This document shows positions 24,834 to 33,658 of a DNA stretch of 64,000 nt, piece after piece (the stretch's first letter is position 1; each line of letters opens with the position of its first letter). The notes beneath the pieces are model-generated. The model did no database searches. It was not told the DNA's origin and worked only from the letters and a program-made list of their open reading frames with translations. Origin of the DNA: Streptomyces californicus (GTDB lineage Bacteria; Actinomycetota; Actinomycetes; Streptomycetales; Streptomycetaceae); the NCBI RefSeq assembly GCF_000717645.1, contig NZ_JNZZ01000011.1:62001-126000 (forward strand), in the 5' to 3' direction. The position numbers were made by a program, and so were the translations under genes.

Positions 24834-25835
24834 CTACTTGATGTGACCGGCCTTCAGCTCCAGCTGGTCGAGGTTGGCGTCGCACTGGTCGCCCGTCTCG
24901 CAGGACAGCTTGAGGGTGTTGGCGCCCTTGTCCAGCTGGACGTACGCGAACGTGTTGGTCCAGCCCTTCTCCAGGTCGCCCTCGGGGGCCTGCGCGAAGT
25001 TCTTCATGTTGATCGAACGCGGGTCCTGGTCGTTGACCGTCAGCGTCGTCTTCGCGTCCTTGCCGGGCACGCCGTAGGTCACGTACAGGGTGTACGCGCC
25101 GGCCTCGGGCACCTCCACCGACCAGGTGGCCGACCGGCCGACCTCGTTCAGGTTGATGTAGTTGCCGTTCGCGCCCTTGGCGCCCTTGACGGAGGAGTCG
25201 AGGGAGGCCGTGCCGCCCAGCGACAGCGTCGCCGCGTCCTGCTTCGGCAGCTCGACCGGCTTCGGGGTCTCCTCCGGCTTCTTCGACTCCGGCTTCTTCG
25301 ACTCCTCGACCTCGCCGGCGGGCTCCTGCGAGGAGGTCGCCTCGTTCTTCCCGTCGCCCTTGTCGTCGTTGCCCGTGAGCAGGGCGGCGCCGATGCCGAT
25401 GAGGACGACCGCGACCACCGCGACCGCCCCGATCAGCAGCGCCTTCGTGTTCGGACCGCCGCGTCCGGGACCGCCGCCGCGCCCGCCCTGGGCCGGGGGC
25501 TGCCCGTGGGCGCCGCCGCCGGGGTAGGTCTCGGGGGCCGCGTACTGCGGGTTCGGCCGGTTGTACTGCTGCGTGCTCTGGCCGTAGCCCTGCTGGGGCG
25601 GGTAGCCGTACCCGCCCTGGTGCTGCGGCGCCTGCTGCTGCCCGTACTGGCGCTCGCCGACGGCGCGCACCTGGTTGTAGGACGTCCGGGGCACACCGGG
25701 CTGCGCGGCCGGCCCCGGGTAGCCGTAGCCGCCCTGGCCGGGCGCCTGGGCGCCTGCCGCCTGTCCGTCCGCGTACAGATAGCCGAACGGATCGTCGTCC
25801 TCGGGCTTGCTCGCGCCGTTGTTTCCGGCCGTCAT
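24834..25835 (-). CDS. Membrane-anchored protein with C-terminal CBM6/35-like domain
   Basis: This is a 333-residue type II membrane protein. The cytoplasmic N-terminal 130 residues are low complexity, rich in Gly/Tyr/Pro/Gln (GGYGYPPQQGYGQ-like repeats). One membrane helix follows (ALLIGAVAVVAVVLIGIGAALL, about 133-154), then a charged linker with repeated KKPE units. The extracellular C-terminal 130 residues (NGNYINLNEVGRSATWSVEVPEAGAYTLYVTYGV...LKLSC) look like a carbohydrate-binding module of the CBM6/35 type. The only Cys pair (LSCETGDQC) probably forms a disulfide. I chose ATG 25835, with AGGAG ten bases upstream; an ATG at 25856 would add seven residues. It ends convergently with the PfkB gene. 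The ligand is unknown. Confidence 0.85.
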   Translation of the reverse strand: MTAGNNGASKPEDDDPFGYLYADGQAAGAQAPGQGGYGYPGPAAQPGVPRTSYNQVRAVGERQYGQQQAPQHQGGYGYPPQQGYGQSTQQYNRPNPQYAAPETYPGGGAHGQPPAQGGRGGGPGRGGPNTKALLIGAVAVVAVVLIGIGAALLTGNDDKGDGKNEATSSQEPAGEVEESKKPESKKPEETPKPVELPKQDAATLSLGGTASLDSSVKGAKGANGNYINLNEVGRSATWSVEVPEAGAYTLYVTYGVPGKDAKTTLTVNDQDPRSINMKNFAQAPEGDLEKGWTNTFAYVQLDKGANTLKLSCETGDQCDANLDQLELKAGHIK

Positions 25836-25978
25836 CCCTGGGTCACTCCTCACCATGTCGCCAGCCGTCGCCGACCGGCCGAGCCTACCCCGAACGGAGC
25901 AGCCCCCGAATTGCGCTCGTCACCCCGGACGGCCGCCGGGGAACGGGCGCGGGTAGGGGGAGGAACGGTCCGTGAACG

Positions 25979-27634
25979 TCATCCCGCCCTGCGGTGAACC
26001 TTCGAACGGGACCGCTTCTCCACGTACATCCGCTGGTCGGCGGAGCGCAGGACCTCTTCCACGGTCATCCCGCACTCGGCCCAGCCGATGCCGAAGCTCG
26101 CCCCGACCCGGACCGCGCGCCCGTCGACCCTTATGGGCGGAATGATGGCGTTCCTCAGGCGAACGGCCAGGTCAGCGGCGTCCGCCGCCCCGAGGCCGTC
26201 CGCGAGGACGACGAATTCGTCACCCCCGAGCCGTGCGACGGTGTCGCCGTCGCGCACACAGGTGCTCAGCCGCCGGGCCACCTCGATGAGGACGGCGTCC
26301 CCGGTGTGGTGGCCGAAGCGGTCGTTGATGGACTTGAAGCCGTCGAGGTCGCAGAAGAGGACCGCGAGCCCCTTCGTCCCGTCGTCGTGCTCCGGATCGG
26401 GGGCCTCCGTGTGCACGTGGTGGTCGAAGGGACCGCCGCCGGGCACCGCCTCTCCCTCGTAGCCGTCGGCCTGGTAGCCGTGGGCCAGGGACGACTCGAC
26501 GTCCCCGTACGCGGCGTCCAGCGCCTCGATCGCGGTGGCGGCCGGGGCGTGCGGGCGCTCGCAGATCCGGGCGCTGAGCCGCGCCTTGAGCTCGGCGCTG
26601 TTGGGCAGCCCGGTCAACGCGTCGTGCGAGGCGCGGTGGGCGAGGTTCAGCTCGTGGCGCTTGCGCTCCTCGATGTCCTCGACGTGGGTGAGCAGGAAGC
26701 GCGGCCCGTCGGTGGCGTCCGCGACCACCGAGTTGCGGAGCGAGACCCAGAGGTACGTGCCGTCGCGCCGGCCCAGCCGCAGCTCGGCCCGGCCGCCCTC
26801 GGCGGAGGTGCGCAGCAGGGTGCCGATGTCCTCGGGGTGGACGAGGTCGGCGAAGGAGTAGCGGCGGAGCACGGAGGCGGGGCGGCCCAGGAGCCGGCAC
26901 AGGGCGTCGTTGGTGCGCAGCAGCCGCCCGTGCTGGTCGCCGCCCATCTCCGCGATGGCCATGCCGCTGGGCGCGTACTCGAACGCCTGCCGGAAGGACT
27001 CCTCGCTGGCCCGCAGCGCCTGCTGCTCCCGCTCCAGCCGGACCAGCGCGCGCTGCATGTTGGCGCGCAGGCGGGCGTTGCTGATGGCGATGGCGGCCTG
27101 GGAGGCGTACATCTGGAGCGCTTCGCGCCCCCATGCGCCGGGTCGGCGTCCGTTGCGCGGCCGGTCGACGGATATGACCCCGAGGAGGTCCCGGCCGCTC
27201 CCGGAGGCGTACATCGGGGCGTAGAGCCGGTCCAGCGGGTGCCACTCGTCCTCGAACCGGGGTTCGGGCCCCTCGGTGTGCCACTGGGGCACGTCGTCGT
27301 CGAGGAGGACCCAGCCCTCGGTGTGCGGGATGAACCGGAGGTCGTCCCACGCCTCGCCCATCGAGAGCCGGCGCTCCCAGGAGGCGCGGGAGCCGACGCG
27401 GCCGGTGATCAGGGCCTCGGCGGCGGCGTTGCCCGCGAAGGCGGCGATGACGAGGTCGCCGTCGGGCCGGACCAGGTTGACGCAGCCCAGCTCGTAGCCG
27501 AGACCGGCGACGACGCCGTCGGCCACGCTCTGGAGGGTGTCCGCCAGGCTCCGGGCCGTGTTCAGGTCGGCGACGGCCTGATGCAGCTGCCGCATCGTCG
27601 CGAGGCGGACGTACGGCTCCGACTCGGCCTCCAT
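25979..27634 (-). CDS. cdgB: Diguanylate cyclase with GAF, PAS and GGDEF domains (CdgB-like)
   Basis: This predicted cytoplasmic enzyme makes cyclic di-GMP, the signal that controls Streptomyces development through BldD. In order: a GAF domain (about 20-190), a PAS/PAC domain (about 215-325, EESFRQAFEYAPSGMAIAE to LTHVEDIEERKR) and a GGDEF domain. The active site is RLGGDEFVVLAD, and an inhibitory I-site RDGD lies five residues before it, so product inhibition is likely. A 50-55 residue acidic insertion (around EALDAAYGDVESS) interrupts the GGDEF domain. The neighbourhood matches SCO4281 (CdgB). I chose ATG 27634 (MEAESEPYVRLA); an in-frame ATG at 27676 exists. A BldD-like box lies about 100 bases upstream. 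Confidence 0.93.
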   Translation of the reverse strand: MEAESEPYVRLATMRQLHQAVADLNTARSLADTLQSVADGVVAGLGYELGCVNLVRPDGDLVIAAFAGNAAAEALITGRVGSRASWERRLSMGEAWDDLRFIPHTEGWVLLDDDVPQWHTEGPEPRFEDEWHPLDRLYAPMYASGSGRDLLGVISVDRPRNGRRPGAWGREALQMYASQAAIAISNARLRANMQRALVRLEREQQALRASEESFRQAFEYAPSGMAIAEMGGDQHGRLLRTNDALCRLLGRPASVLRRYSFADLVHPEDIGTLLRTSAEGGRAELRLGRRDGTYLWVSLRNSVVADATDGPRFLLTHVEDIEERKRHELNLAHRASHDALTGLPNSAELKARLSARICERPHAPAATAIEALDAAYGDVESSLAHGYQADGYEGEAVPGGGPFDHHVHTEAPDPEHDDGTKGLAVLFCDLDGFKSINDRFGHHTGDAVLIEVARRLSTCVRDGDTVARLGGDEFVVLADGLGAADAADLAVRLRNAIIPPIRVDGRAVRVGASFGIGWAECGMTVEEVLRSADQRMYVEKRSRSKVHRRAG

Positions 27635-28118
27635 CGCTCGCACCCCCGGGACCTCGACAGCAACTCCAGGTTTCATATCGACGTACTTGTCGTAGTGTCA
27701 CGGCCACTGAATCACAGTGAGCTGTGCACCCGGTACACAGGGTCAGCAGAAAATGGACTCTGTGACTCAAGTCACAACAGATGGTCGCGGGGTGGCAGTG
27801 ACGCACCGCGACGACGCTCGTTCGGCCGAGCCGGGCGGACGGCGTGCGCCCGCGTACGCCCCCGGCCCGGAGAGGCGGCCGTACGGACCCGGCGGGACGG
27901 GGCGTACGCGGGGGCGGGCGGGCAGGACGTATGCGGGTGCGGTCGGTGCGGGGCACGGCGGTCCGGAGCGGGCGGGCACGGGCTGTGCGGGGCGTGCGGG
28001 CGCGGGCTGTGCGGGGCGTACGCGGGCACGGGCGTTTCGGGGTCGTACGCGGGTCCTAGGACCGGCCTGGTTCTTCGGTCCGATGCGGGCGGCCGGACTC
28101 CGCGGTTAGCGTCTTCCT
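27635..28118. promoter_or_regulatory. cdgB upstream region with BldD-like box and GC-rich repeats
   Basis: This 484-base gap has two parts. 27660-27790 is less GC-rich and contains the BldD-like box and the palindrome GTGACT-CA-AGTCAC (27762-27775 area), a candidate regulatory zone. 27840-28070 is extremely GC-rich, with loose repeats of GCGGGCNCGGGCTGTGCGGGGCGT, and no credible ORF. TAGCGT (28107-28112), six bases before the flavin reductase GTG, is a likely -10 element. Confidence 0.55.
27733..27745. promoter_or_regulatory. BldD-like box upstream of cdgB
   Basis: GTACACAGGGTCA matches the BldD consensus TNACNCWGNGTNA at all but the first position. It lies about 100 bases upstream of the chosen cdgB start. 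In S. coelicolor cdgB is a direct BldD target, so this placement is expected. Confidence 0.6.
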
Positions 28119-28682
28119 GTGCTCCAGACGAAACCCTCCACCCCGCGCCCCGAGACCGTCCCCCATGCTGAGGGAGTGAGCAACGACGAGTTCCGCGCCG
28201 CACTCGCGCGGCTGGCCGCCGGTGTGGTGCTGGTCACCGCACAGGAGCCGCCCCTCGACGATGACGGCCGGGGCGAGGACGTGGGCATGACGGCGACCGC
28301 CTTCATGTCCGTCTCCCTGGAGCCTCCCCTGGTGATGGTGAGCCTGCGCAACGGCTCGCGGATGGACGACCTGCTGGAGGAGCAGCCGCTGTGGGCGGTC
28401 TCCGTCCTGGCCGCGAGCCAGCGGCACATCGCGGGCCGGTTCGCGATGAAGGGCCGGATCAGCGACCGGCTGCTGTTCGAGGACATCCCGTACGCACGGG
28501 GCGAGGTGGCGCACGCGCCGCTGATCGGCGGGGCGCTGGCGACGCTGGAGTGCCGCACCGAGCAGCGGGTGGTGGCCGGGGACCACACCCTGGTGATCGG
28601 CCGGGTGCTCACGGCGGAGCTGCCGAGCCCGGAGGGCGACCCGCTGACGTACTTCAAGGGCCGCTACCGTCACCTGGGGTGA
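28119..28682 (+). CDS. Flavin reductase-like FMN-binding protein
   Basis: This 187-residue protein has the flavin reductase (split-barrel) fold: FRAALARLAAGVVLVTAQ, GMTATAFMSVSLEPPLVMVSL (FMN-contact strand), SVLAASQRHIAGRFAMKG and LEGDHTLVIGRV-like C-terminal strands, ending in a short YFKGRYRHLG tail. Such proteins supply reduced FMN to a monooxygenase or act alone as oxidoreductases. No monooxygenase partner is adjacent. The GTG at 28119 follows TAGCGT by six bases without a Shine-Dalgarno sequence, suggesting a leaderless mRNA. A later GTG at 28176 would give the compact domain start. Confidence 0.88.
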   Translation: MLQTKPSTPRPETVPHAEGVSNDEFRAALARLAAGVVLVTAQEPPLDDDGRGEDVGMTATAFMSVSLEPPLVMVSLRNGSRMDDLLEEQPLWAVSVLAASQRHIAGRFAMKGRISDRLLFEDIPYARGEVAHAPLIGGALATLECRTEQRVVAGDHTLVIGRVLTAELPSPEGDPLTYFKGRYRHLG

Positions 28683-28787
28683 CGGGGCCGCGCGCGGGAG
28701 CAGCCGGCCCGACGGTCGGCGACGCGGACGGCCCACGGCTCGCGACGCGAACGGCCCACCCGTCGCAGCCGGCGCGGGCGCGGCCGT

Positions 28788-29213
28788 CTACCAGTCGCGG
28801 CCCGAGCGGCCGCGCTTGGTCTCGCCGCGCGCCTTCTTCTCGCGCAGCCGGCGCTCGTTGATCCCGCGCGGGATCTTCCGCTTGATCCGGGGCTTGGGCG
28901 GCGGCGCCGTGGCCTCGGCCAGGAGAGCGGCGAGCCGCACGGCGGCGGTCTCGCGGTTGCGCCACTGCGAGCGGTGTTCGGAGGCCCGTACGGAGACCAC
29001 CCCGCCGACCAGCCGGCCCGCGAGCCGCTCCAGCGCCCGCGCCTTCCACACCTCGGGCAGCGCGTCGGTCGCCGCCAGGTCGAAGCGCAGCTCCACCTGG
29101 GAGTCGCTGGTGTTGACGTGCTGGCCGCCGGGCCCCGAGGACCGCGAGAAACGCCACATGAGCTCGGCCTCCGGCAGGGAGACCGAACCGCGGATGACAT
29201 AGGGCCCGGACAT
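28788..29213 (-). CDS. arfB: Alternative ribosome-rescue factor ArfB (peptidyl-tRNA hydrolase)
   Basis: This 141-residue RF1-like hydrolase frees stalled ribosomes by hydrolysing peptidyl-tRNA. The catalytic GGQ motif is in FSRSSGPGGQHVNTSDSQVELRF. The C-terminal tail is strongly basic (KPRIKRKIPRGINERRLREKKARGETKRGR), as needed to enter the empty mRNA channel; the length matches ArfB/YaeJ and not full release factors. I used ATG 29213 (MSGPYVIRG); ATG 29222 or 29237 would add three or eight residues. It is convergent with the flavin reductase gene and divergent from terD. Confidence 0.92.
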   Translation of the reverse strand: MSGPYVIRGSVSLPEAELMWRFSRSSGPGGQHVNTSDSQVELRFDLAATDALPEVWKARALERLAGRLVGGVVSVRASEHRSQWRNRETAAVRLAALLAEATAPPPKPRIKRKIPRGINERRLREKKARGETKRGRSGRDW

Positions 29214-29489
29214 GACACCCATGGTCGCCGCCCGCACCCCCGCTCGTCACCTTCTTTAGGGCCCCGGGCCGCGCGGGAGGACCCGAGGAGCCGCATGGGG
29301 GCATCCGGGGAGCCGCGCGGGAGCGCCCCGGAGCCGCGCGGGCGAGGGCCCCGCACCACCCGACGGGGTCATTTCGGCAAAGAAAGTAAAGCGACCAGGA
29401 ACCTCGCGGTCGGCTGCCCGCGTTATGAAGGGTGACGGTAGCTTTCGTGATGGCACGAAGCCCGTACACGACGAGGAAAGGGACTTCCC

Positions 29490-30065
29490 ATGGCAGTAAG
29501 CCTGTCCAAGGGCGGCAACGTCTCGCTCACCAAGGAGGCACCGGGCCTGACCGCCGTCACGGTCGGCCTCGGCTGGGACGTCCGCACCACCACCGGCACC
29601 GACTTCGACCTCGACGCCTCGGCCATCGCGGTCAACGCGACGGGCAAGGTCGTCTCGGACGGCCACTTCGTCTTCTTCAACAACAAGTCGACGCCGGACC
29701 AGACCATCGTGCACACCGGTGACAACGTCACGGGTGAGGGCGAGGGCGACGACGAGCAGATCAACGTCAACCTGGCGGGCCTCCCCGCCGACGTGGACAA
29801 GATCGTCTTCCCGGTCTCCATCTACGACGCCGAGACCCGCAGCCAGAACTTCGGCCAGGTCCGCAACGCGTTCATCCGCATCCTCAACCAGGCCGGCGGC
29901 GCCGAGATCGCCCGCTACGACCTGAGCGAGGACGCCGCCACCGAGACCGCCATGGTGTTCGGCGAGCTGTACCGCAACGGCGCCGAGTGGAAGTTCCGCG
30001 CGGTGGGCCAGGGCTACGCCTCCGGCCTGCGCGGCATCGCCCAGGACTTCGGCGTCAACCTCTGA
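29490..30065 (+). CDS. terD: TerD-family stress protein
   Basis: This 191-residue calcium-binding TerD/CABP1 domain protein covers its whole length. Family stretches are [37 protein letters not shown] with its acidic calcium ligands, [30 protein letters not shown] and FVRIYD-like [26 protein letters not shown]. TerD proteins are linked to tellurite and stress resistance and, in Streptomyces, to morphology. A good ribosome site (GGAAAGGG) lies seven bases before the ATG. It is a single gene here, with a terminator downstream. From memory, SCO4277 is its counterpart. Confidence 0.95.
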   Translation: MAVSLSKGGNVSLTKEAPGLTAVTVGLGWDVRTTTGTDFDLDASAIAVNATGKVVSDGHFVFFNNKSTPDQTIVHTGDNVTGEGEGDDEQINVNLAGLPADVDKIVFPVSIYDAETRSQNFGQVRNAFIRILNQAGGAEIARYDLSEDAATETAMVFGELYRNGAEWKFRAVGQGYASGLRGIAQDFGVNL

Positions 30066-30455
30066 CCCGTAGCGCGCGCGTCCGGCTCGGCGCCGACGCC
30101 TGACGGGGCCTCACCGCCCCGTCGCACCCGCATCACCGGAGCCCCCGACCGCCTCCAGCGGCCGGGGGCTCCCGCGTGGGCACGTGTCGCCGGGGGCTCC
30201 CGCGTGGGCAACGTACGGCCCGGACACGACCCCGTACCGGCCTGGACGTAACCCCGTCCCGGCCGGGGCATGCCCCCCCGTCACCCCGGTGACATCCCCG
30301 CCACTTCACCGAATACCGGACAGCCCAGGCCCCCATTCGTACAAGGACTGGTCAAAAACTTGTGAGGCAATTGTCGGCACACCGTCAATTTCGCTCATGA
30401 AGTGACAGGCTCTCCGCTCGTAGTCCCCCCACAGGACGACCGACGGAGAACACAC
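30066..30455. other. Intergenic region terD to M4 protease
   Basis: This 390-base gap holds a terminator hairpin after terD. Near 30160-30210 there is a direct repeat of CGGGGGCTCCCGCGTGGGCA. From 30330 to 30415 it has an AT-richer stretch (GTCAAAAACTTGTGAGG and CAATTTCGCTCATGAAGTG) that is probably the protease promoter. There is no supported ORF. Confidence 0.55.
30141..30169 (+). terminator. Terminator hairpin after terD
   Basis: GCCCCCGACCGC (30141-30152) pairs with GCGGCCGGGGGC (30158-30169), with one mismatch and a 5-base loop. It lies 76 bases past the terD stop. Confidence 0.7.
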
Positions 30456-32063
30456 ATGAACCTCCACACCACCCCCCACACCACGCGCACCTCACGCACC
30501 ACGCGCCTCGCGGCTCTCGCGGCGGTCGCCGCGATGGTCGTCGCCGGCGTGCAGGCCGGATCGGCCGTCGCCTCACCGGGCGACGACGACGCCCGTGCCG
30601 CCACGGCGAAGCCCTCCACCGCCGCGCTCGGCGTGAACCCCTCGGCGCAGCGCGCCACCGCCATCAAGTCCGCGCAGGCCGACGCCTCCTCGGCGGCGAA
30701 GGCCCTCAAGCTCGGCGGCCGGGAGAAGCTGATCGTCCGCGACGTCGTCACCGACGCCCGGGGCACCGTCCACACCCGCTACGAGCGCACCTACGACGGC
30801 CTGCCCGTCCTCGGCGGCGACCTCGTCACCCACACCGCCGCGAACGGCACACTCAAGAGCGTCGACAAGGCGACCGACGCGAAGATAGCCGTGGCGTCGA
30901 CGACGCCGAAGCTGAAGGCCGCCGCGAGCGCCCGCAAGGTGATCTACGCGGGCGGCGGCAGCCCGGTCCTCGCCTGGGAGACCGTCAAGAAGGGCGTCCA
31001 GAAGGACGGCACGCCCAGCCGCCTCCACACCATCACCGACGCCGCCACCGGCAAGAAGCTGCACAGCTACGAGGCGGTCGAGACCGGCACCGGCAACAGC
31101 CAGTACAGCGGCGAGGTCGAGATCACCACGACGAAGTCCGGTTCGGGCTTCGAGCTGACCGACGGCGACCGCGGCGGCCACAAGACGTACGACCTCAACC
31201 AGGGCTCGTCCGGCACCGGCGAACTCGTCACGGACGACGACGACACCTGGGGCGACGGCACGGGCGCTGACCGGCAGACCGCCGCCGTCGACGCCCACTA
31301 CGGCGCGGCGAAGACCTGGGACTTCTACAAGACCGCGCTCGGGCGCGACGGCATCGCGGGCGACGGCAAGGCCGCCTACTCCCGGGTCCACTACGGCGAG
31401 AACTACGTCAACGCCTTCTGGGACGACAGCTGCTTCTGCATGACGTACGGCGACGGGGAGGGCAACAAGAACGCGCTCACCGCGATCGACGTCGCGGCCC
31501 ACGAGATGACCCACGGCCTCACCTCCGCCACCGCCAATCTGGACTACGCGGGCGAGTCCGGCGGCCTCAACGAGGCGACCAGCGACATCCTCGGCGCCTC
31601 GGTGGAGTTCTTCGCCGACAACGCGGCGGACGCCGGCGACTACCTCATCGGCGAGAAGATCGACATCAACGGCGACGGCTCCCCGCTGCGCTACATGGAC
31701 AAGCCCAGCAAGGACGGGAACTCGGCCGACTTCTGGGACGAGAACCTCGGCGACCTGGACGTCCACTACTCCTCGGGCGTCGCCAACCACTTCTTCTACC
31801 TGCTCGCCGAGGGCAGCGGGAAGAAGACGGTCAACGGCGTCGAGTACGACTCCCCGACCGCCGACGGCTCGACGCTGACGGGCATCGGGCGGGAGAAGGC
31901 GTACCAGATCTGGTACAAGGCCCTCTCCGTCTACATGACCTCCACCACCGACTACGCGGGCGCGCGCGTCGCGACCGAGAAGGCGGCGACCGACCTGTTC
32001 GGCGCGGACAGCGAGGAGCTGAAGGCGGTCTCGGCCACCTGGACCGGGGTCAACGTCAAGTAG
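30456..32063 (+). CDS. Secreted M4-family (thermolysin-like) zinc metallopeptidase
   Basis: This 535-residue extracellular protease has a signal peptide (RLAALAAVAAMVVAGVQAGSAVA) and an N-terminal propeptide (FTP/PepSY-like, about 60-230, including TYDGLPVLGGDLVTHTAANGTLKSV). The catalytic domain's zinc site is His349-Glu350-Met-Thr-His353, with the third ligand Glu373 in GGLNEATSD. The YHSSGVANHFFYLL-like motif (VHYSSGVANHFFYLLAEG) carries the catalytic His region. The domain ends near residue 535 with no extra binding module. The ATG at 30456 follows GGAGA. It is convergent with the M1 peptidase gene. Confidence 0.94.
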   Translation: MNLHTTPHTTRTSRTTRLAALAAVAAMVVAGVQAGSAVASPGDDDARAATAKPSTAALGVNPSAQRATAIKSAQADASSAAKALKLGGREKLIVRDVVTDARGTVHTRYERTYDGLPVLGGDLVTHTAANGTLKSVDKATDAKIAVASTTPKLKAAASARKVIYAGGGSPVLAWETVKKGVQKDGTPSRLHTITDAATGKKLHSYEAVETGTGNSQYSGEVEITTTKSGSGFELTDGDRGGHKTYDLNQGSSGTGELVTDDDDTWGDGTGADRQTAAVDAHYGAAKTWDFYKTALGRDGIAGDGKAAYSRVHYGENYVNAFWDDSCFCMTYGDGEGNKNALTAIDVAAHEMTHGLTSATANLDYAGESGGLNEATSDILGASVEFFADNAADAGDYLIGEKIDINGDGSPLRYMDKPSKDGNSADFWDENLGDLDVHYSSGVANHFFYLLAEGSGKKTVNGVEYDSPTADGSTLTGIGREKAYQIWYKALSVYMTSTTDYAGARVATEKAATDLFGADSEELKAVSATWTGVNVK

Positions 32064-32095
32064 CCCCAGCCGTACGGAGCACGTCACCACGTCAC

Positions 32096-32135
32096 GCGGA
32101 AGCCGGTCACTCCTCCAGGGGCGGCCGGCTTCCGC
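32096..32135. terminator. Terminator hairpin between M4 and M1 peptidase genes
   Basis: GCGGAAGCCGG (32096-32106) pairs with CCGGCTTCCGC (32125-32135). The stem overlaps the last codons of the M1 gene on the other strand, so it may end the M4 transcript. The loop is long (18 bases). Confidence 0.55.
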
Positions 32136-33501
32136 CGTACAGCCAGGCGTCCCACAGCCCGGTGAGGTCCTCGCCCGTCTCCTCCTCCACGTACGCGGTG
32201 AAGTCCTCGGTCGAGGCGTTGCCGTGCCGGTGCTCCTGCGTCCACCCCCGTACCAGCGCGAAGAACGCCTCGTCGTCGTCGAGCGCGAGCCGGATCCGGT
32301 GCACGACCATCGCCCCGCGCCCGTAGACCGGCGGGTCGGAGAGGTCGGCGGCGGAGGGCGGGTCGGCGGGCGGAAAGGCCCAGTTGGCGTCGTCCTCGTA
32401 CGCCTCCGCGAAACTCTCCTCGACCGGTACGTCGTCGTGGTCGGCGGCCCAGAGCCACTCCGCGTACGTGGCGAACCCCTCGTTCAGCCACATGTCCCGC
32501 CAGGTCTTCGGGGTGACGGAGTTACCGAACCACTGGTGGGCCAGCTCGTGGACGAGCAGGGCGGTGTCGGGCGGGCCGGGGAAGAAGGGCCGGTTCTGGG
32601 TCTCCAGCGCGTACGCGGAGTCGTCCTCGCGCTCGACGATCGCCCCGGCGGACGCGAACGGGTACGGCCCGAACCGCTCCGCCGCCCACGCCAGCACCGC
32701 CGGGATCTTTGCCAGCACCTCCTCGCTCTCCGCCTCCGACTCCGGGTCCACGGCGGTGTAGAGCCGGATGCCGTCGGGGGTGTGCGACTGCCGGGTGGTG
32801 AACTCCCCCACCGCGACGGTCGCCAGATAGCTCGCCATCGGCTCGGCGGTCCGCCAGTGGAAGGCGGTGCGGCCGTTGACCGTACGCCGGGAGACCAGCT
32901 CCCCGTTGGAGACGGCCGTGAGCGGCTCGGGGACCGTCACCTCGATGTCGTACGCGGCCTTGTCGCTCGGGTGGTGGTTGCCGGGAAACCAGGTCATGGA
33001 CCCGGTCGGCTCGCCGAGGGCCACCGATCCGTCGTCGGTCGGCAGCCAGCCCTCCTGCGCGCCGTCCGCGTCGGTGACGGGCTGCGGGGAACCGGCGTAG
33101 CGCACGACGGTGGTGAACGTGCGCCCCTCGCGCAACCGGTCCTCGACCGTCGCCGCCGGACGGATCGTCAGCTCCTTGCCCGCCCGGTTCACGGCGGCCG
33201 GCCGGCCCTCGACGTCGACGCTCTCCACGCGGAGCCCGACGAGGTCGAGGTGGAAGGCGCTCAGGTGCCGGGTGGCACGGGCGGTGATGGTGGCGGTGCC
33301 GCGCAAATGGCCGGCGTCGGGGTCGACGTCGAGCGTGAGGCGGTAGTGGGTGACGTCGTAGCCGCCGTTGCCGAGCCCGGGAAAGTACGGGTCGCGCAGC
33401 CCGGCCCCGCCCGGGGTGCCCTCGACGCCGCCGGTGCAGCCTCCGGCGAGAAGGGCGAGGGCGAGCAGGAGGGGGGCGGTGGCCGTGGTGCGGGGGTTCA
33501 C
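32107..33501 (-). CDS. M1-family metallopeptidase lipoprotein
   Basis: This 464-residue aminopeptidase-like protein is exported. Its lipobox LAGGC lies at about residues 18-22. The N-terminal beta domain begins YDVTHYRLTLDVDPDAGHLRGTATITARAT. The substrate-binding motif is the variant ALETQNRPFF, in place of GAMEN. The zinc site is HELAHQWFGN, with the third ligand in WLNEGFATYAEW. It lacks the large C-terminal helical domain of full M1 enzymes, as in other short actinobacterial forms. A perfect -10 element TAAAAT lies six bases upstream of the GTG (33508-33513) with no Shine-Dalgarno sequence, so translation is probably leaderless. Confidence 0.93.
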   Translation of the reverse strand: MNPRTTATAPLLLALALLAGGCTGGVEGTPGGAGLRDPYFPGLGNGGYDVTHYRLTLDVDPDAGHLRGTATITARATRHLSAFHLDLVGLRVESVDVEGRPAAVNRAGKELTIRPAATVEDRLREGRTFTTVVRYAGSPQPVTDADGAQEGWLPTDDGSVALGEPTGSMTWFPGNHHPSDKAAYDIEVTVPEPLTAVSNGELVSRRTVNGRTAFHWRTAEPMASYLATVAVGEFTTRQSHTPDGIRLYTAVDPESEAESEEVLAKIPAVLAWAAERFGPYPFASAGAIVEREDDSAYALETQNRPFFPGPPDTALLVHELAHQWFGNSVTPKTWRDMWLNEGFATYAEWLWAADHDDVPVEESFAEAYEDDANWAFPPADPPSAADLSDPPVYGRGAMVVHRIRLALDDDEAFFALVRGWTQEHRHGNASTEDFTAYVEEETGEDLTGLWDAWLYGGSRPPLEE

Positions 33502-33619
33502 CGGTCGATTTTAGGCGCGTCCGGCTCCCCGGAGGTTGAGCCGCCCACCCCCGGATGGAGCTGCCCGCCCCGGGGGGAGTTGGACGCCTCGGGGGGAGTT
33601 GGACGCCTCGGGGGGGGGT

Positions 33620-33655
33620 GGAGCCGCCCGCCTCGGGGGACGAGCGGGCGGCTCC
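33620..33655 (-). terminator. Terminator hairpin after the beta-propeller lipoprotein gene
   Basis: GGAGCCGCCCGC (33620-33631) pairs perfectly with GCGGGCGGCTCC (33644-33655) around a 12-base loop, directly downstream of the stop at 33659. Next to it (33560-33617) is a short direct repeat of CCTCGGGGGGAGTTGGACG. Confidence 0.75.
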
Positions 33656-33658
33656 GCT

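Noticed and set aside
27762-27775. GTGACT-CA-AGTCAC as a second BldD box
   Set aside because: Half-sites are separated by four bases; the consensus needs five, so it is reported only as a palindrome.
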